NCBI GenBank assembly: GCA_951640165.1
Contig: OX621263.1
Span: forward strand, 15,320,001 to 15,384,000
Origin: Pseudoips prasinana
Lineage: Eukaryota; Arthropoda; Insecta; Lepidoptera; Nolidae
Reading direction: 5' to 3'
Length of the DNA stretch: 64,000 nucleotides
A program made the translations under genes and the position numbers. Positions 51,726 to 62,172 of this stretch are shown here, in pieces (position 1 is the stretch's first letter; every line of letters starts with the position of its first letter). The notes below the pieces were generated by a model. The model did no database searches. It was not told the origin of the DNA and saw only the letters and a program-made list of their open reading frames with translations.

Positions 51726-52340
51726 GGATGAGTCAGCGAAACCCGACTCAGTAAAGAACATAATTGAGTTCATATCTTTCAAATTTATTAATTTTTTGTT
51801 TATTATTAGTTACGCTTGGGTTAATCTAGTTATAGATATAATTTCTTTAATTTAACTACTATATCACATTGACTGTCATCATAATATAATTTGTAAATGT
51901 AATATAAATTTAATTTATTATTTTAATGTTATATTTTTATTTTGTACTTAGCTTAATCTTATATAACTGTTAAATGTGGCGATTATTATGTACGCCGTTA
52001 TTGTCATAGGCATCAGTGACCATTGTTATAATATCTGCTATGTGAATTGTTAATGTTTATGATGTGGCTGTACTCAATAAATAAATAAAATAAATAATGG
52101 CGAAACAACATTGCAATCGCTTTTTAAATACAAATGTTACAAGCGTTTTTACAAGCAAATCAAATATTAGACAGAGTACGCACTATACCTTGTGGTGACG
52201 TCATATATCAGTTGCTATGCTACACGTATCTTTCAATCAACTTATTATTTAAATGTATTTATCAAATGCCGCATTATGTGACGCCTGCGAGAATGTATTT
52301 GAACGCGAAAAGAATAGGTAACGAATAATAATATCAGAGG
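51726..52340. other. No recognised feature
   Basis: AT-rich; an AATAAATAAATAAAATAAATA run at about 52075-52098 may be the tail of an unrecognised retroelement to its left (51780-52075). Confidence 0.4.
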
Positions 52341-52344
52341 TTAT

Positions 52345-52545
52345 GCCTGATTGAGTTGGCACGCACTGGTTCCAAGTGATGATCAGCGAGGTAAAGCAAT
52401 GACAAAGTGGTTTAATCTCTGAGCTTCTCGGTGCTTCGGCGGGCACGTTAACCCGTCGGTCCCGGTTGTAGTCATTAGACCACAATCATGTCAAATTGCT
52501 TGAACAACTGACACCTCTGCCTATTGGTTTAAGAAGTACCTTATC
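52345..52545 (+). mobile_element. 5S-derived SINE, degraded copy
   Basis: GATGATCAGCGAGGTAAAGC (5S-like head remnant), GGTTTAATCTCTGAGCTTCT, CGGTCCCGGTTGTAGTCATT and TTGCTTGAACAACTGACACC follow the order of the copy at 51487. Confidence 0.65.
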
Positions 52546-52572
52546 AAATTTTCGCAAGTAATATTTAAATTC

Positions 52573-52825
52573 GGTCACCATAGCCTAGTTGGTAGTGCTC
52601 CTGCCTACGAAGCTGGTGGTCCTGGGTTCGAATCCCGGTAAGTGCAAATATTTGTGTGATGAGCACGAATATTTGTTTCTGAGTCATGGATGTTTTCTAT
52701 GTATTTAAGTATTTATCTATCTATATAAGTACGTATATCGTCGCCTGGTACCCATAGTACAAGCTTTGCTTAGCTTGGGGCTAGGATGATCTGTGTGACA
52801 TTGTCCCCCAGATATTATTATTATT
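52573..52825 (+). mobile_element. tRNA-derived SINE, best preserved copy
   Basis: GGTCACCATAGCCTAGTTGG (A box) and CTGGGTTCGAATCCCGG (perfect B box), body through GTTTCTGAGTCATGGATG, CCATAGTACAAGCTTTGCTT and an (ATT)n tail. Over 95 percent alike to the copy at 9029 by eye. It should be transcribed by RNA polymerase III from these internal boxes if active. Confidence 0.9.
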
Positions 52826-52945
52826 ATAAAATTATGTATTATAACTAGGTGTTATCATGCTCTACGCCATCTACTAAGTGTATACGATAAATTTATATCT
52901 ATTGGTAATATCAAACACGCTAGCAAGATATTTGCACTCAGTATT

Positions 52946-53570
52946 CTAGATCCCTTTTTAGGGTTCCGTAGCCAAATGGCAAAAAACGGAACCCGTATAG
53001 ATTCGTAATTTCTGTCTGTCTGTCTGTCTGTCCGTCCGTATGTCACAGCCATTTTTTTCCAAAACTATAAGAGCTGTAGTGTTGAAACTTGGTAAGTAGA
53101 TGTATTCTGTCAACCGCATTAAGATTTTAACACAAAAATTGAAAAATAATAATAATTTTGGGGGTCCCCATACATAGAACTGAAACTCAATAAAATTTTT
53201 TTCTTTCTACCCATACATGTGAGGTATCTATGGATAGGTCTTAAAAATGATATTGAGGTTCCTAATATAATTTTTTTCTAAACTGAATAGTTTGCGCGAG
53301 ATACACTTCCAAAGTGGAAAAATGAGTGTCCCCCCCCCCCCCCCTGTAACTGCTAAAATAAGAGAATGATAAAACTAAAAAAAATATATGATGTACATTT
53401 CCATGTAAACTAACAACGAAAATTGGTTTGAACGAAATCTAGTAAGTAGTTTTTTTTAATGCGTCATAAATCGTAAACCGCAATTTACCTTTCATTTAAT
53501 CACCTGAAATACTTGCTGCTGCGGAACCCTTCATGGGCGAGTCCGACTCGCACTTGGCCGGTTTTTTATC
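52946..53570 (-). repeat. Dispersed repeat (CGGCCAAGTGCGxGTCGGACTCGC family), longer copy
   Basis: It runs from TTTTTAGGGTTCCGTAGCCA and a (CTGT)n run to CGAGTCCGACTCGCACTTGG, CCGGTTTTTTA. It is the inverse of 25867-26163 at both ends but about 300 bp longer inside. The run of 15 C at 53330-53344 lies in it. Confidence 0.72.
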
Positions 53571-53967
53571 GCTTCATGTCAATCCCGCCCGTATTACCAT
53601 ACTAGTACAGGTAAAAATATAATGGATAGAAAACTAAGAAAACGGGGTGAATTTAAACAAAAACATGAATTGCGGACACTATAATACTTCGCCTAATCAC
53701 AAAAAGAACTACTTATAAAACATCTAGATGAATCATTATTGTAAAGAGTGACTAAAGTCAGCTTTAAAAATTATATTTTATTTATTTAGGATCGACAGGT
53801 ATCTTCAACATATTATGTTTTTTTTTTTGAGTCAGTCAACTGAGTTTTTTTTGTTTTTAACAGCCTCAGCGGGCAATTGTTACTGGTACGGTTAATGGCA
53901 GAAAGTATAAACCTAGTCAAAACTTGTTAGCCGTTGTCTGCCCTCAACCTAACCAATAATAGCGGAG
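53571..53967. other. No recognised feature
   Basis: Spacer between a dispersed repeat and the tail of the LINE. It has a few long T runs. Confidence 0.4.
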
Positions 53968-54079
53968 TATAATAATAATAATAATAATTTATTTCCAGAT
54001 AATTAAAATCCATATTTGTTAGTAAATAATTTATGAACTTAAACACTATTGTTAGTTACTTAAAGCCTATACCTTAAAG

Positions 54080-55681
54080 CTAAACTTTCAAAAAACACCC
54101 CATTGGGGTATGTTTGCGCATCCAATGTTCCAGTATTGGGCTGTCCCACCGGTCCACGATCGTGTTTAATATGCTATTGGGACTGCCTCGTACCCTGCTC
54201 ATAATAGAGGCGCATCGCTTGCGCATGATGGCGTGGAATCCATCCGTGTGTGCTTCGGCGAACATTTTTGATGCGCTACAATGTCTTGGCAGTCCCATCA
54301 GCATCCTAAACGTGTTATTGTATTGGACGCGCAGAGCGTTATATGCCTTCTGCGTATAGCTAATCCATAGATTGCACGTGTAAAACGACTGACAATACGC
54401 TCTAAAAAGGGTCGTCTTTACCTGTTTCGTACATCGTGCAAATCTACGAGCCAGCATATTGCATCGGACAGCCAACGCCCTGCGCTCCCGCTCGATGTCC
54501 ATATTGTCTTTGAGGTCTTCGGAGAGCCAGTGACCCAGATACTTGAAACTTGTGACTCTATTCAAGGGTACCCCGCTAAGTTTAACTTGTGGTAGATTAT
54601 CGTAGTATTTATTGCCCGCCTTGAATACAAGTAATTCACTTTTCTTAGCATTGTATCTGAGTCCATGAGTCTCCGCATACCTTTCACATATGTTCAACAA
54701 CGCCATCAACGCATTAATAGAAGGACACAATAAGACCATGTCGTCTGCGAAACTTAGGTTATTGACGCATACTCCGTCTATGTGACAACCCAGATGGGTG
54801 CTACTGAGATCTTCAATCAACCGGTTTATGTACAGGCTGAAGAGTCGAGGTGAACTCACACCGCCCTGCCTAACCCCACACTGCAGCCTATACACATCCG
54901 AAAACGAGCCAGCCCATCGCACACAATTTGTCTGGTTGTTGTACCAGTACCTCAATAATGATACAACTTCACCAGCCACGCTTGTATCCTCCTTCAGCTT
55001 CAGCCATAACAAATCGTAAGACACCAGATCGAATGCCTTGGATAAGTCGAGAAAACACGCATTAACTGGCGTTTTTCTCGACGTGTAGTACTGGACTGTA
55101 TGCTTCAGAGACAAAATGGCACTTTCTGTAGACAGACCTGATCGAAATCCAAACTGTGCATCATTTAAATCAATGTGGCTTGCCATATGTCTATCAAGCA
55201 GACCATCCAGCACTTTAGCCATAATAGTAGCTAGAGATATGGGCCTGTAATTGGCCAGATCTGATGTGTCACCTGTCCTGTTTTTTACAATTGGCACAAC
55301 TATTGTTTTCATCATGTCGTGCGGCAGGTATGAGTGACTTAAACAGAGGTTATAAAAGTCAGCCAACACTCTTGGCAGATGTATCCCGGCGTGTTGCAGG
55401 TGTTCGATGCTGAGATTATCATGCCCTGGAGACTTACCTCTTACCATATTTTTAATGACATTGCCAACAACATTGGCAGAGAATCTTAAACTTAACTCCT
55501 TAGGGTGATCCTCAGCATCGACTTCCCGTGATGCAACACCTAAAGGAGACTCCACTTTAAAATGTTGGACAAACTCGTTGGCTATGGCAGTAGACTCATA
55601 GTGCCCCGCCACACTCAAGGGGAGACTCGACTTGGGGTTCAGTTTGTTTGTGTTCTTCCAGAACTTACTAAAATTTTTAGA
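54080..55681 (-). CDS. LINE ORF2, reverse transcriptase part (after the TGA)
   Basis: From the TGA the frame stays open to 54080; the first internal Met is at 55618. Motifs: VRGKSPGHDNLSIEHLQHAG, VPIVKNRTGDTSDLANYRPI, FGFRSGLSTESAIL, ACFLDLSKAFDLVSYD (motif A), CGVRQGGVSSPRLFSLYINR (motif B), LSFADDMVLLCP (motif C), KKSELLVF, FKYLGHWLSED and a C-terminal Cys/His-poor domain. All catalytic aspartates are intact. As a separate polypeptide it would lack the endonuclease. Confidence 0.9.
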   Translation of the reverse strand, partial: SKNFSKFWKNTNKLNPKSSLPLSVAGHYESTAIANEFVQHFKVESPLGVASREVDAEDHPKELSLRFSANVVGNVIKNMVRGKSPGHDNLSIEHLQHAGIHLPRVLADFYNLCLSHSYLPHDMMKTIVVPIVKNRTGDTSDLANYRPISLATIMAKVLDGLLDRHMASHIDLNDAQFGFRSGLSTESAILSLKHTVQYYTSRKTPVNACFLDLSKAFDLVSYDLLWLKLKEDTSVAGEVVSLLRYWYNNQTNCVRWAGSFSDVYRLQCGVRQGGVSSPRLFSLYINRLIEDLSSTHLGCHIDGVCVNNLSFADDMVLLCPSINALMALLNICERYAETHGLRYNAKKSELLVFKAGNKYYDNLPQVKLSGVPLNRVTSFKYLGHWLSEDLKDNMDIERERRALAVRCNMLARRFARCTKQVKTTLFRAYCQSFYTCNLWISYTQKAYNALRVQYNNTFRMLMGLPRHCSASKMFAEAHTDGFHAIMRKRCASIMSRVRGSPNSILNTIVDRWDSPILEHWMRKHTPMGCFLKV

Positions 55682-56887
55682 TCACTCATCTAAAAATTTT
55701 AGTTCTGCTATAATGTCCATCTTAATCTGTGTCTGATTATTCTGACACCACTTTAATTTGGATTTAAAGATCTTTTTGGTCTCATACATTCTCTGGTATA
55801 CAGAACCTGAAGATGGTTTACCATACAACATCCAGTTCTGAAACGCAACTCGAGCCTCTCCATGAGCCTGACTCACATGTTTGTTCCACCCAATAATACG
55901 TTTACCCCCCTTACCCCCCACCCCACTACTGGAACATTGAGCGGCCTCAGAAAGTATACATACTATATTTTTATACAAATTATCTAGTATAACCTTGTGG
56001 CCACTATCTAAACACATTCCGTTTCCGCATTCAATAAATTCCAACGGAAAAGGAATTTCTTTTAATTTGGAATTACATATTTCACTATACTTAATTATTT
56101 CACAAGTGTCTCTTTCTCCCCATATCACTGTGTTGCGACTGATATTAGTACTAACAATTGTCGGACTCAACAAGCTGAGATTGAACTCAAGCTGCAAAGG
56201 CATATGATCTGACCAGTATGTGTCATACAGTACAGTAGCAGTAACGAGTAATGGCTTTGCGGCCTCAGTCACCAGACAGTGATCTAGCCACCGCCGGCAG
56301 CCGTGCGCATCACTCACGTATGTGTATGTACCTTGGGGCATGAGCTCCATGTCCGCACACGTCCAACACTGTTCCTCGCAGAAGCTCTTTAGTTCCGTAC
56401 TAAATAACTCACCGGGATGCGCGTTGAAGTCCCCTAATATTATCACTGATTGCACATTATTACTTTCTATTATTGCACTAATTTCACTTAGACAGTCTGT
56501 GAACTCAACTAAATTCTCACTCATGTTAGTAGGCATATAAACAGAAAATATTAAAACCGCCCGGTTTTGTGTCACGATTTTAATTCCAATAAGACGTACA
56601 CTGTTGCAATTAATCACGGTTACTGAGGAAAATAGGCTCTTTCTCCATAACAACGCCACGCCCCCGTATGGTCGACCACGAAGTATACCGGCAGAGGTGT
56701 CCACCGCCGAGTTTCCCGTGAAGGCAAATTCACTGTGTATTTGGCCCAACGACTCGATATCGTGGGGCAACAACCAAGTCTCTTGCAGCGCGATGACGTC
56801 GGCCGCTACACACAGGCGCCTCACGCAGTCAACTGATCTCACTATACCTTTACAATTAAAACTAATAACTTTGGTTGTATTTTCCAT
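55682..56887 (-). CDS. LINE ORF2, N-terminal endonuclease part (ends at a premature TGA)
   Basis: 401 residues to a TGA at 55684-55682. It is an APE-type endonuclease-exonuclease-phosphatase domain: VISFNCKGI, IALQETWLLP (catalytic Glu), GGVALLWR, VIILGDFNAHPGELFS and the final WSDHMPLQLEF (catalytic Asp-His). It nicks the target for priming. The start lies 2 bases after the ORF1 stop (TAA CA ATG), pointing to stop-restart translation. The next frame, after the TGA, is the same frame, so this is a single nonsense change in ORF2; C-to-T at a CGA codon is the simplest cause. Confidence 0.88.
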   Translation of the reverse strand: MENTTKVISFNCKGIVRSVDCVRRLCVAADVIALQETWLLPHDIESLGQIHSEFAFTGNSAVDTSAGILRGRPYGGVALLWRKSLFSSVTVINCNSVRLIGIKIVTQNRAVLIFSVYMPTNMSENLVEFTDCLSEISAIIESNNVQSVIILGDFNAHPGELFSTELKSFCEEQCWTCADMELMPQGTYTYVSDAHGCRRWLDHCLVTEAAKPLLVTATVLYDTYWSDHMPLQLEFNLSLLSPTIVSTNISRNTVIWGERDTCEIIKYSEICNSKLKEIPFPLEFIECGNGMCLDSGHKVILDNLYKNIVCILSEAAQCSSSGVGGKGGKRIIGWNKHVSQAHGEARVAFQNWMLYGKPSSGSVYQRMYETKKIFKSKLKWCQNNQTQIKMDIIAELKFLDE

Positions 56888-56889
56888 TG

Positions 56890-58095
56890 TTAGTTTTTAA
56901 TATTATTCAATTTCAGAGTTCTACTTTCTCTGCCTATGTTACGTTGCGAAAATTCTATGAATCTGCGATATGAAATTCCGTTCGGCCAAAAATCTTCATT
57001 CATAAAAGACTCTAAATTACTTTTTGGTACGAATATTTTATACGCGTCATATGGTTTTGCCAGTTTCATTACCATTTTGTGTACAACAACATGTATTTTG
57101 GATTTATGTTGTATATACTCTGATATATCACACAGTGTTACACTTTTGTCGACATTATAGATATATAAAGCGATTTTTTCCTCAGCGGCCTTAAACTTCC
57201 CTTGTGGTCCTAAGATCGCTTTTCCTCTATTACCTATAAATCTATTTTTCTTCTTGCTCACCAACGTCCATTCGCCTTGATGTGTATCTAAAGTCATAGA
57301 CTTTTGCTCGGCATCCGATGTTGTCCCAATCGGAACGGGCGTGTGTCTCATAGTCTTATCAGTTACCGCTGCCGGCTCGGGCTCACAGCTGTTGTGCGAG
57401 CGCGCCTTGTTTCGACCGGTTTCTTGTATTAGACGACTATGTCTATCAGCTGATATTGACTTGTTGCGGGTAGGAGAAGTGTATATCTTGGGTGTCGAGT
57501 GTGCACTTGATAGTTTTACACTTTCATCCGTAATATGTTGTAACCCGACAGGTTCACTATCACAATCAAAGCTATCAGTTGGTAACGGGCCGCCTCCACG
57601 TCTTGTGTTCACGTAATTCGGACTCGCTGATACTTTTAACTTTTTTAACACTTCGAGATCTGATTTTATTGGCTGTAACTGGCTAACTGTAGCGTAGTTA
57701 TCTTTAATTTCCTCGATCTCATTCTTAATTTTAACCAAATCCTTTAACAATTTAGTTACATCGACGTGATCGAATAATATTGGGGGTAACTTTTGCAGGT
57801 CTTTAGCCACAAACACAGGTCTCTCATTAGGATGTGTTACCTGTAGGAGGCCTATGATGTCGTCTATTACACGATGGCTCTTTCCATCTCCTTTTCTTTT
57901 AATCTTCCGTTTTGATGTTGAAATCGCATCAAACAACATGTTTTTTGCTTCCAAGATCTCATTTTCGGAGAAAGCACTAATACAAATGCGGCTGAGGCTT
58001 TCTTCATCCATCACATCCAGCTTATTACACACAAATGCAAGCATTTCGTTGATGACAACGTTGCAGCTTGCACATTTTACAACAGTTGAGGACAT
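56890..58095 (-). CDS. LINE ORF1 protein
   Basis: 401 residues. It starts with a Cys-rich motif (MSSTVVKCASCNVVINEMLA), then MDEESLSRICISAF, a putative coiled-coil part with DLVKIKNEIEEIKDNYATVS and LQPIKSDLEVLKKLK, a low-complexity middle, and WTLVSKKKNRFIGN before a compact C-terminal domain. ORF1 proteins of this type bind LINE RNA in the ribonucleoprotein particle. The function is inferred from position and composition. The ATG lies 55 bp inside the transcript end suggested by homology loss at about 58150. Confidence 0.85.
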   Translation of the reverse strand: MSSTVVKCASCNVVINEMLAFVCNKLDVMDEESLSRICISAFSENEILEAKNMLFDAISTSKRKIKRKGDGKSHRVIDDIIGLLQVTHPNERPVFVAKDLQKLPPILFDHVDVTKLLKDLVKIKNEIEEIKDNYATVSQLQPIKSDLEVLKKLKVSASPNYVNTRRGGGPLPTDSFDCDSEPVGLQHITDESVKLSSAHSTPKIYTSPTRNKSISADRHSRLIQETGRNKARSHNSCEPEPAAVTDKTMRHTPVPIGTTSDAEQKSMTLDTHQGEWTLVSKKKNRFIGNRGKAILGPQGKFKAAEEKIALYIYNVDKSVTLCDISEYIQHKSKIHVVVHKMVMKLAKPYDAYKIFVPKSNLESFMNEDFWPNGISYRRFIEFSQRNIGRESRTLKLNNIKN

Positions 58096-58150
58096 AGTTC
58101 GGCCCTATTACACAACAACTACGAGCATTGCGTCCGTACGATACCGCGCA

Positions 58151-58719
58151 CGCGCACAGACTGTATAGTAACTATGGCACAATTACCACATAACCCGTAT
58201 AAAAAATTCATAAATTCAGAAGGCAAGCAGATTATTGTCCTTACCATAATTATATAAATGATAAATTATGCGTATCTGAAAACGACTTACACATTTCGTA
58301 TGCCGAAACACTCCACAGAATTGAGTCTACGAATGTAAAAAAGTCTACTGGACTGTTTTTTAAAGTAGTGAAATACTATTACAAAACCTATATTGTATTG
58401 GGCAGTAGCTGTATTTAAAATATCTATATATTTTAAAAATTGTCAGCAATTACATATTTTAAGATTCACAATATTATTGGGTTCTCTTTAAAATATACGA
58501 TATTCATAATTTAATTTAAAAAGCGCTCGGTTCGTATTCGTTAGGTAGTCAATAAATAATGAAGGAAACTTAAGGACACTCCAAACGAAATTGGACACAA
58601 CTAATTAAATCAGTTCGAGAAATAAAAAAATCGGTGGCACTTTGGAAGTGCCGACAGGAGTGAAAACTTGAACATTTAACGCCTAAAGAAGTTCCCACTG
58701 TAATTAAGTGGTGTCGGTA
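58151..58719. other. No recognised feature
   Basis: AT-rich spacer upstream of the LINE. A TGGACACAACTAATTAAATC region near 58595 may be degraded repeat. Confidence 0.4.
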
Positions 58720-58948
58720 ACGGTGTCGCGAGTTCAAAAAAAAAGTGACGTATAAATGGTCTGGAATCGTTTGTCAACGTTGAAGCCGATTTAACGAGTG
58801 ATTAAGTCATTTTAATCTTTATTTATTTAAACGCCATTTAAGAAATCGATGTTAAGCTATTTAGCCGGTAGAGCCCCTGAGTGGGGATCGAACCCACGAC
58901 CTCTGGCTTAGCAGTCGGGGACACTAAACCACTAGACTAACTGGCAAG
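58720..58948 (-). mobile_element. tRNA-derived SINE with GGGTTCGATCCCCAC B box
   Basis: On the minus strand: GGCTTGCCAGTTAGTCTAGTGGTTTAG (A box TTAGTCTAGTGG), CTAAGCCAGAGGTCGTGGG, TTCGATCCCCACTCAGGGGC, then a body with ATCGGCTTCAACGTTGACAA and ATTCCAGACCATTTATACG. The acceptor ends do not pair, so it is not a functional tRNA. The body recurs at 46230-46350. Confidence 0.7.
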
Positions 58949-59953
58949 CCATCATAACATCGCAGTAACAAGACGTTGATTGAACAAGGCTTCGCAGTAT
59001 GATATATTGGCAGAAAAATCGTTCGCAGTGCAGCTTTTCAATGTAAAGGAATATCGCAGTAACAAAACGTCGATGAAACAAGGCGTCACACAATAGGCCA
59101 CAGTTGAAAATCATGCTACAGTCATCTGTGGCAGAATTCTGAACTGTGGCCTTTTAGTCACTAAGGTGCGTAGAATGGATACCACATCGAATAGGTGCGT
59201 AAAATTATGTAAAATAAAGGATAATAGAAAAATTTATTAATTATTATTTATACGTATCAAAATATGTATGTATTCTTCTGTGTGTTTTACCCCTATTGCT
59301 TAATTTATATTGATGTACCTTATGTGTCTAATAAATATATATTCTTTCTTAAAGAAGAAATGTTTTTGAAGAAACAATATATGTCAAAGTTAGAACACAA
59401 AAACGGAGAAATCGCTTAATACATACATACAAAACCAACAGTTGGAATGATAACCTCCCTTTTGGAACACGGTTAAAACTGGATTTATAAGCAATTTACA
59501 TTACAACATTAGTGAATTACGTTATTAATTTGACGGCAGTGAAAAAAACGTAGTTTTCCAGACTGACGCAGCCCTTGTCGCGCGCAAACCACCATACATG
59601 TATTGAGGCCCTGTTGCTGTAGTCCCTTAGCAATTAATATGAGCGTAAAGTCATTAAACTAAGTATAATTTAGTACAGTTGAAACCTTTATTCGATATCA
59701 CAAGACCTGCAAGCTAGGCTTCCCATGAGTTTCTAATTAAAATTGTTTGACGCAGACTCCACGAGTTCTTGCAATCAAAGCAACTAAATCTGATTTGAAA
59801 ACTCATTCTGAGTACGGATTAGATTAAAAATATAATATTGTATAGGCGAGATGAAAGCTTCGATGTAATATTAAATAATATGCAACACATTTTCCTGTTT
59901 CTCCTACATAATTGGCAGGAAAACTCAAATTGAATTATCTATATATAGAATAA
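58949..59953. other. No recognised feature
   Basis: About 1 kb of AT-rich spacer. ATCGCAGTAACAAGACGTTGATTGAACAAGGC-like phrases occur twice (58965-58990 and 59052-59083), a weak duplication. Confidence 0.4.
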
Positions 59954-60083
59954 CTAGCTGTGCCCCGCGGTGGTACCCGCGTTAAATTTTATAAATTTTC
60001 TTTGCTATAAACCTCACGGAGCCCGAGACCTTTCCAACCGTGGAAATCGGTTCGTGCGTTCTGGAGTTATAGCGTCAGGAATT
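59954..60083 (-). mobile_element. Helitron fragment (3' end), same family as 35388-35894
   Basis: Inverted, it reads CTGACGCTATAACTCCAGAA, CGCACGAACCGATTTCCACG, GTTGGAAAGGTCTCGGGCTC, AAATTTAACGCGGGTACCAC, CGCGGGGCACAG CTAG. The 5' 35 bp are missing. Confidence 0.85.
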
Positions 60084-60561
60084 TATTATTCGCAAATATA
60101 GGCATTCTGGTCTGTATTGCGTCCTTCTCAAAGCTGATGGGACGACTATCAGACATGAGGTGTTAGACCGCGACGGCTCTACATTCTCTCCAAGACACGG
60201 GCGGGTGGGTAACAGTGCCCACTTCCGGACTCCGGAGTACTAATAACAGTTTTTGGAATTGGCCGACTGGGGATTTGAAACCGATACCCACCCTCCTAGC
60301 CTACAGTTGATCACAACACCGCTTTACCAATAATATGTTGATACTGCCGTACCTGATAACTCCAGCCAGACGTCTAATTTCCCTAGAGAAGCGATCTACT
60401 TGGAACTCCAACGTAGGAACCATTACCCATACAAATATGGGTCGTTCAATAGAATGCTTTTTTGTCGACTTGGTAGTAGGTATATTTTATTTTTATATTA
60501 ATAATGTGTGCTGTGTGGTGGCGGCGTAGAATATCTTCAACCGATCTCGTCCTGTGCGGGG

Positions 60562-60770
60562 CGGTATAGTGCACAAGTATGCGCAAACACAGGGGCCATC
60601 TATTTCAGCACTCTCATGATCCGATGGGACCGGAAAGAAGTCCGATACAGTACCGACGGATTTACGTGTTCCCCGCGACTTTGGGGTGATATTGAGAAAT
60701 TTTCTTCAACTCACTTTGATTACCCAGAATTTGAATTTGAACCCAGGACGTCATAATCTACGGTTAAACA
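60562..60770 (-). mobile_element. SINE (GGGTCGAGCC family), inverted copy
   Basis: TAGTGCACAAGTATGCGCAA, ACACAGGGGCCATCTATTTC, TCATGATCCGATGGGACC and ACGTGTTCCCCGCGACTTTG match the copy at 35060, and TTTGAACCCAGGACGTCATA at the right is the inverted B-box head. Confidence 0.68.
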
Positions 60771-60910
60771 CGCTACTAAACTCTTTTTGTAGCAGGGGTA
60801 ATGCCTACACATGCCACCCGCAAAAAGTGTCTGCGGGTGAGTATGTCGGACTCGCACCGACTAATCCTAACCTGCCGTGGACTTTTTCCCATTTGCCCAC
60901 CAGCCCGTCA
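60771..60910. repeat. GC-richer repeat-like segment, unidentified
   Basis: GGGGTAATGCCTACACATGC, CACCCGCAAAAAGTGTCTGC, GGGTGAGTATGTCGGACTCG and AACCTGCCGTGGACTTTTTC read like part of a known interspersed repeat, but I cannot place it and there is no second copy here. Confidence 0.35.
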
Positions 60911-61028
60911 AAAAAAATAATTTATTGTGCGATTCTTGAATAACATATATTTTTATGCTTAGATTCCACTGTCCATTCTGTCGGTAATCGGTACAGTCCG
61001 CTAAGAGATAAGGCCGTGTCCCGCTACG

Positions 61029-61307
61029 TTATTGGAACGAAGTTCCTTATCGCGCGTTATGAAAGGAGGCTAGACGGAAAAAATTCTTACGAAAAGTAGT
61101 CACGACACTTTTTGCAGCGCAGTTTTTTAGTGGCGTGCGCATGTTTCTCTGTCTGTTTTTCTCTCTCTCTCTCTCTCTTATAGAAAGCAAGCCAGATATT
61201 TTTATTTCTATTTCGCATTGAACAGTGTGGTGTCGCGACGATTGTTTTTGTTGAGTGTATACAGGTTTTCTGTACATAATAAATAATAAGAAATAACTTC
61301 GTTCCAT
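61029..61307. mobile_element. DNA-transposon MITE with GGAACGAAGTT ends (279 bp)
   Basis: TTGGAACGAAGTTCCTTATC at the left and, inverted, ATGGAACGAAGTTATTTCTT at the right share a TGGAACGAAGTT core. It contains a (TC)n microsatellite at about 61150-61170. The small frames on its minus strand are incidental. Confidence 0.65.
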
Positions 61308-62170
61308 CCGGGTGTCCCTTGACACCTCTCAAGTTTTTTTTTTATAATATAGTCACTACCGCCACACTGATGAGTCGGCCTATCTTTCTGGCAGCCCTAT
61401 TATCTTGTCGCCCCGTATGCACTGCGCTAGTCGTGGACGTCGAAAGTGGTATACGCATATCATCCAGAACTCCTGCGGATATCTCGATCGTTTCGAGGTT
61501 TTGTAGGATATAAAATACTTGGTGTTGTTGTATCAATTATTGTGAGATTAATATTGCAAACTATTTAGAACAATTTTTTAATTTTTTAGGACTTACCAAA
61601 AGTAATGGGAATACCCTTTACTTTCCATATTGAATTTCATATTCATATTGCTCATAACCAAAAGTAACAAAATGAATAATTTATTATGAATATTTATTAT
61701 CTCGCACGATGACCAAATCACATTTTACGAAAGGAATACAATCATTTTACATCTTATAAAACATGTACATACTTGCTTGGGTGCTGGGCTTTAAAATCAT
61801 CTTTAGAACGGAGGCAGTAAAGGCGGTTTTTAAGTGAAAATATATACATCATAAAGCAGGAATATTCTGAGGTTCAAAAGGATTCAACATCTCAACCCCA
61901 AACGCACAACAGTTACCTACCAACTCAACAGTGTTACATATCAAAGAACCTAAAAATAATAACGCAGTTAGCAGGCGTGTTTACATCATTATCTGCACCA
62001 CCGTTCCCGAGTAACAAGCCTACAAACAGATGGTGCGCGGCATATGGTGTTCAATTGAACGCACGTCCGGTGTAATTGAAGGTTTCTTTTAGCGTTATAT
62101 ACAGAGTGTAACAAAAAAGGGAGTCATACTGAAATATATGTATATGTATATTTCTGTTCTAGTCTTATAA
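61308..62170. other. No recognised feature
   Basis: Spacer without supported coding or repeat content. Confidence 0.4.
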
Positions 62171-62172
62171 TA

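Larger units (their letters stand above)
53968..58150 (-). mobile_element. Near full-length two-ORF LINE (CR1 group)
   Basis: On the minus strand: a short 5' UTR, ORF1 (58095-56890), ORF2 with endonuclease and reverse transcriptase (56887-54080, one in-frame stop), a short 3' UTR and an (ATT)n tail at 53968-53990. The two-ORF layout and the ATT-type tail fit the CR1/L2/Daphne group. The exact clade needs a tree. The 5' border is uncertain. Confidence 0.88.

Noticed and set aside
54114..58168. Plus-strand frames antisense to the LINE
   Set aside because: They are shadows of ORF1 and ORF2 with no motif of their own.
58863..58945. Genuine tRNA gene
   Set aside because: A and B boxes are present, but the acceptor arms do not pair and a repeat body follows directly, as in SINEs.
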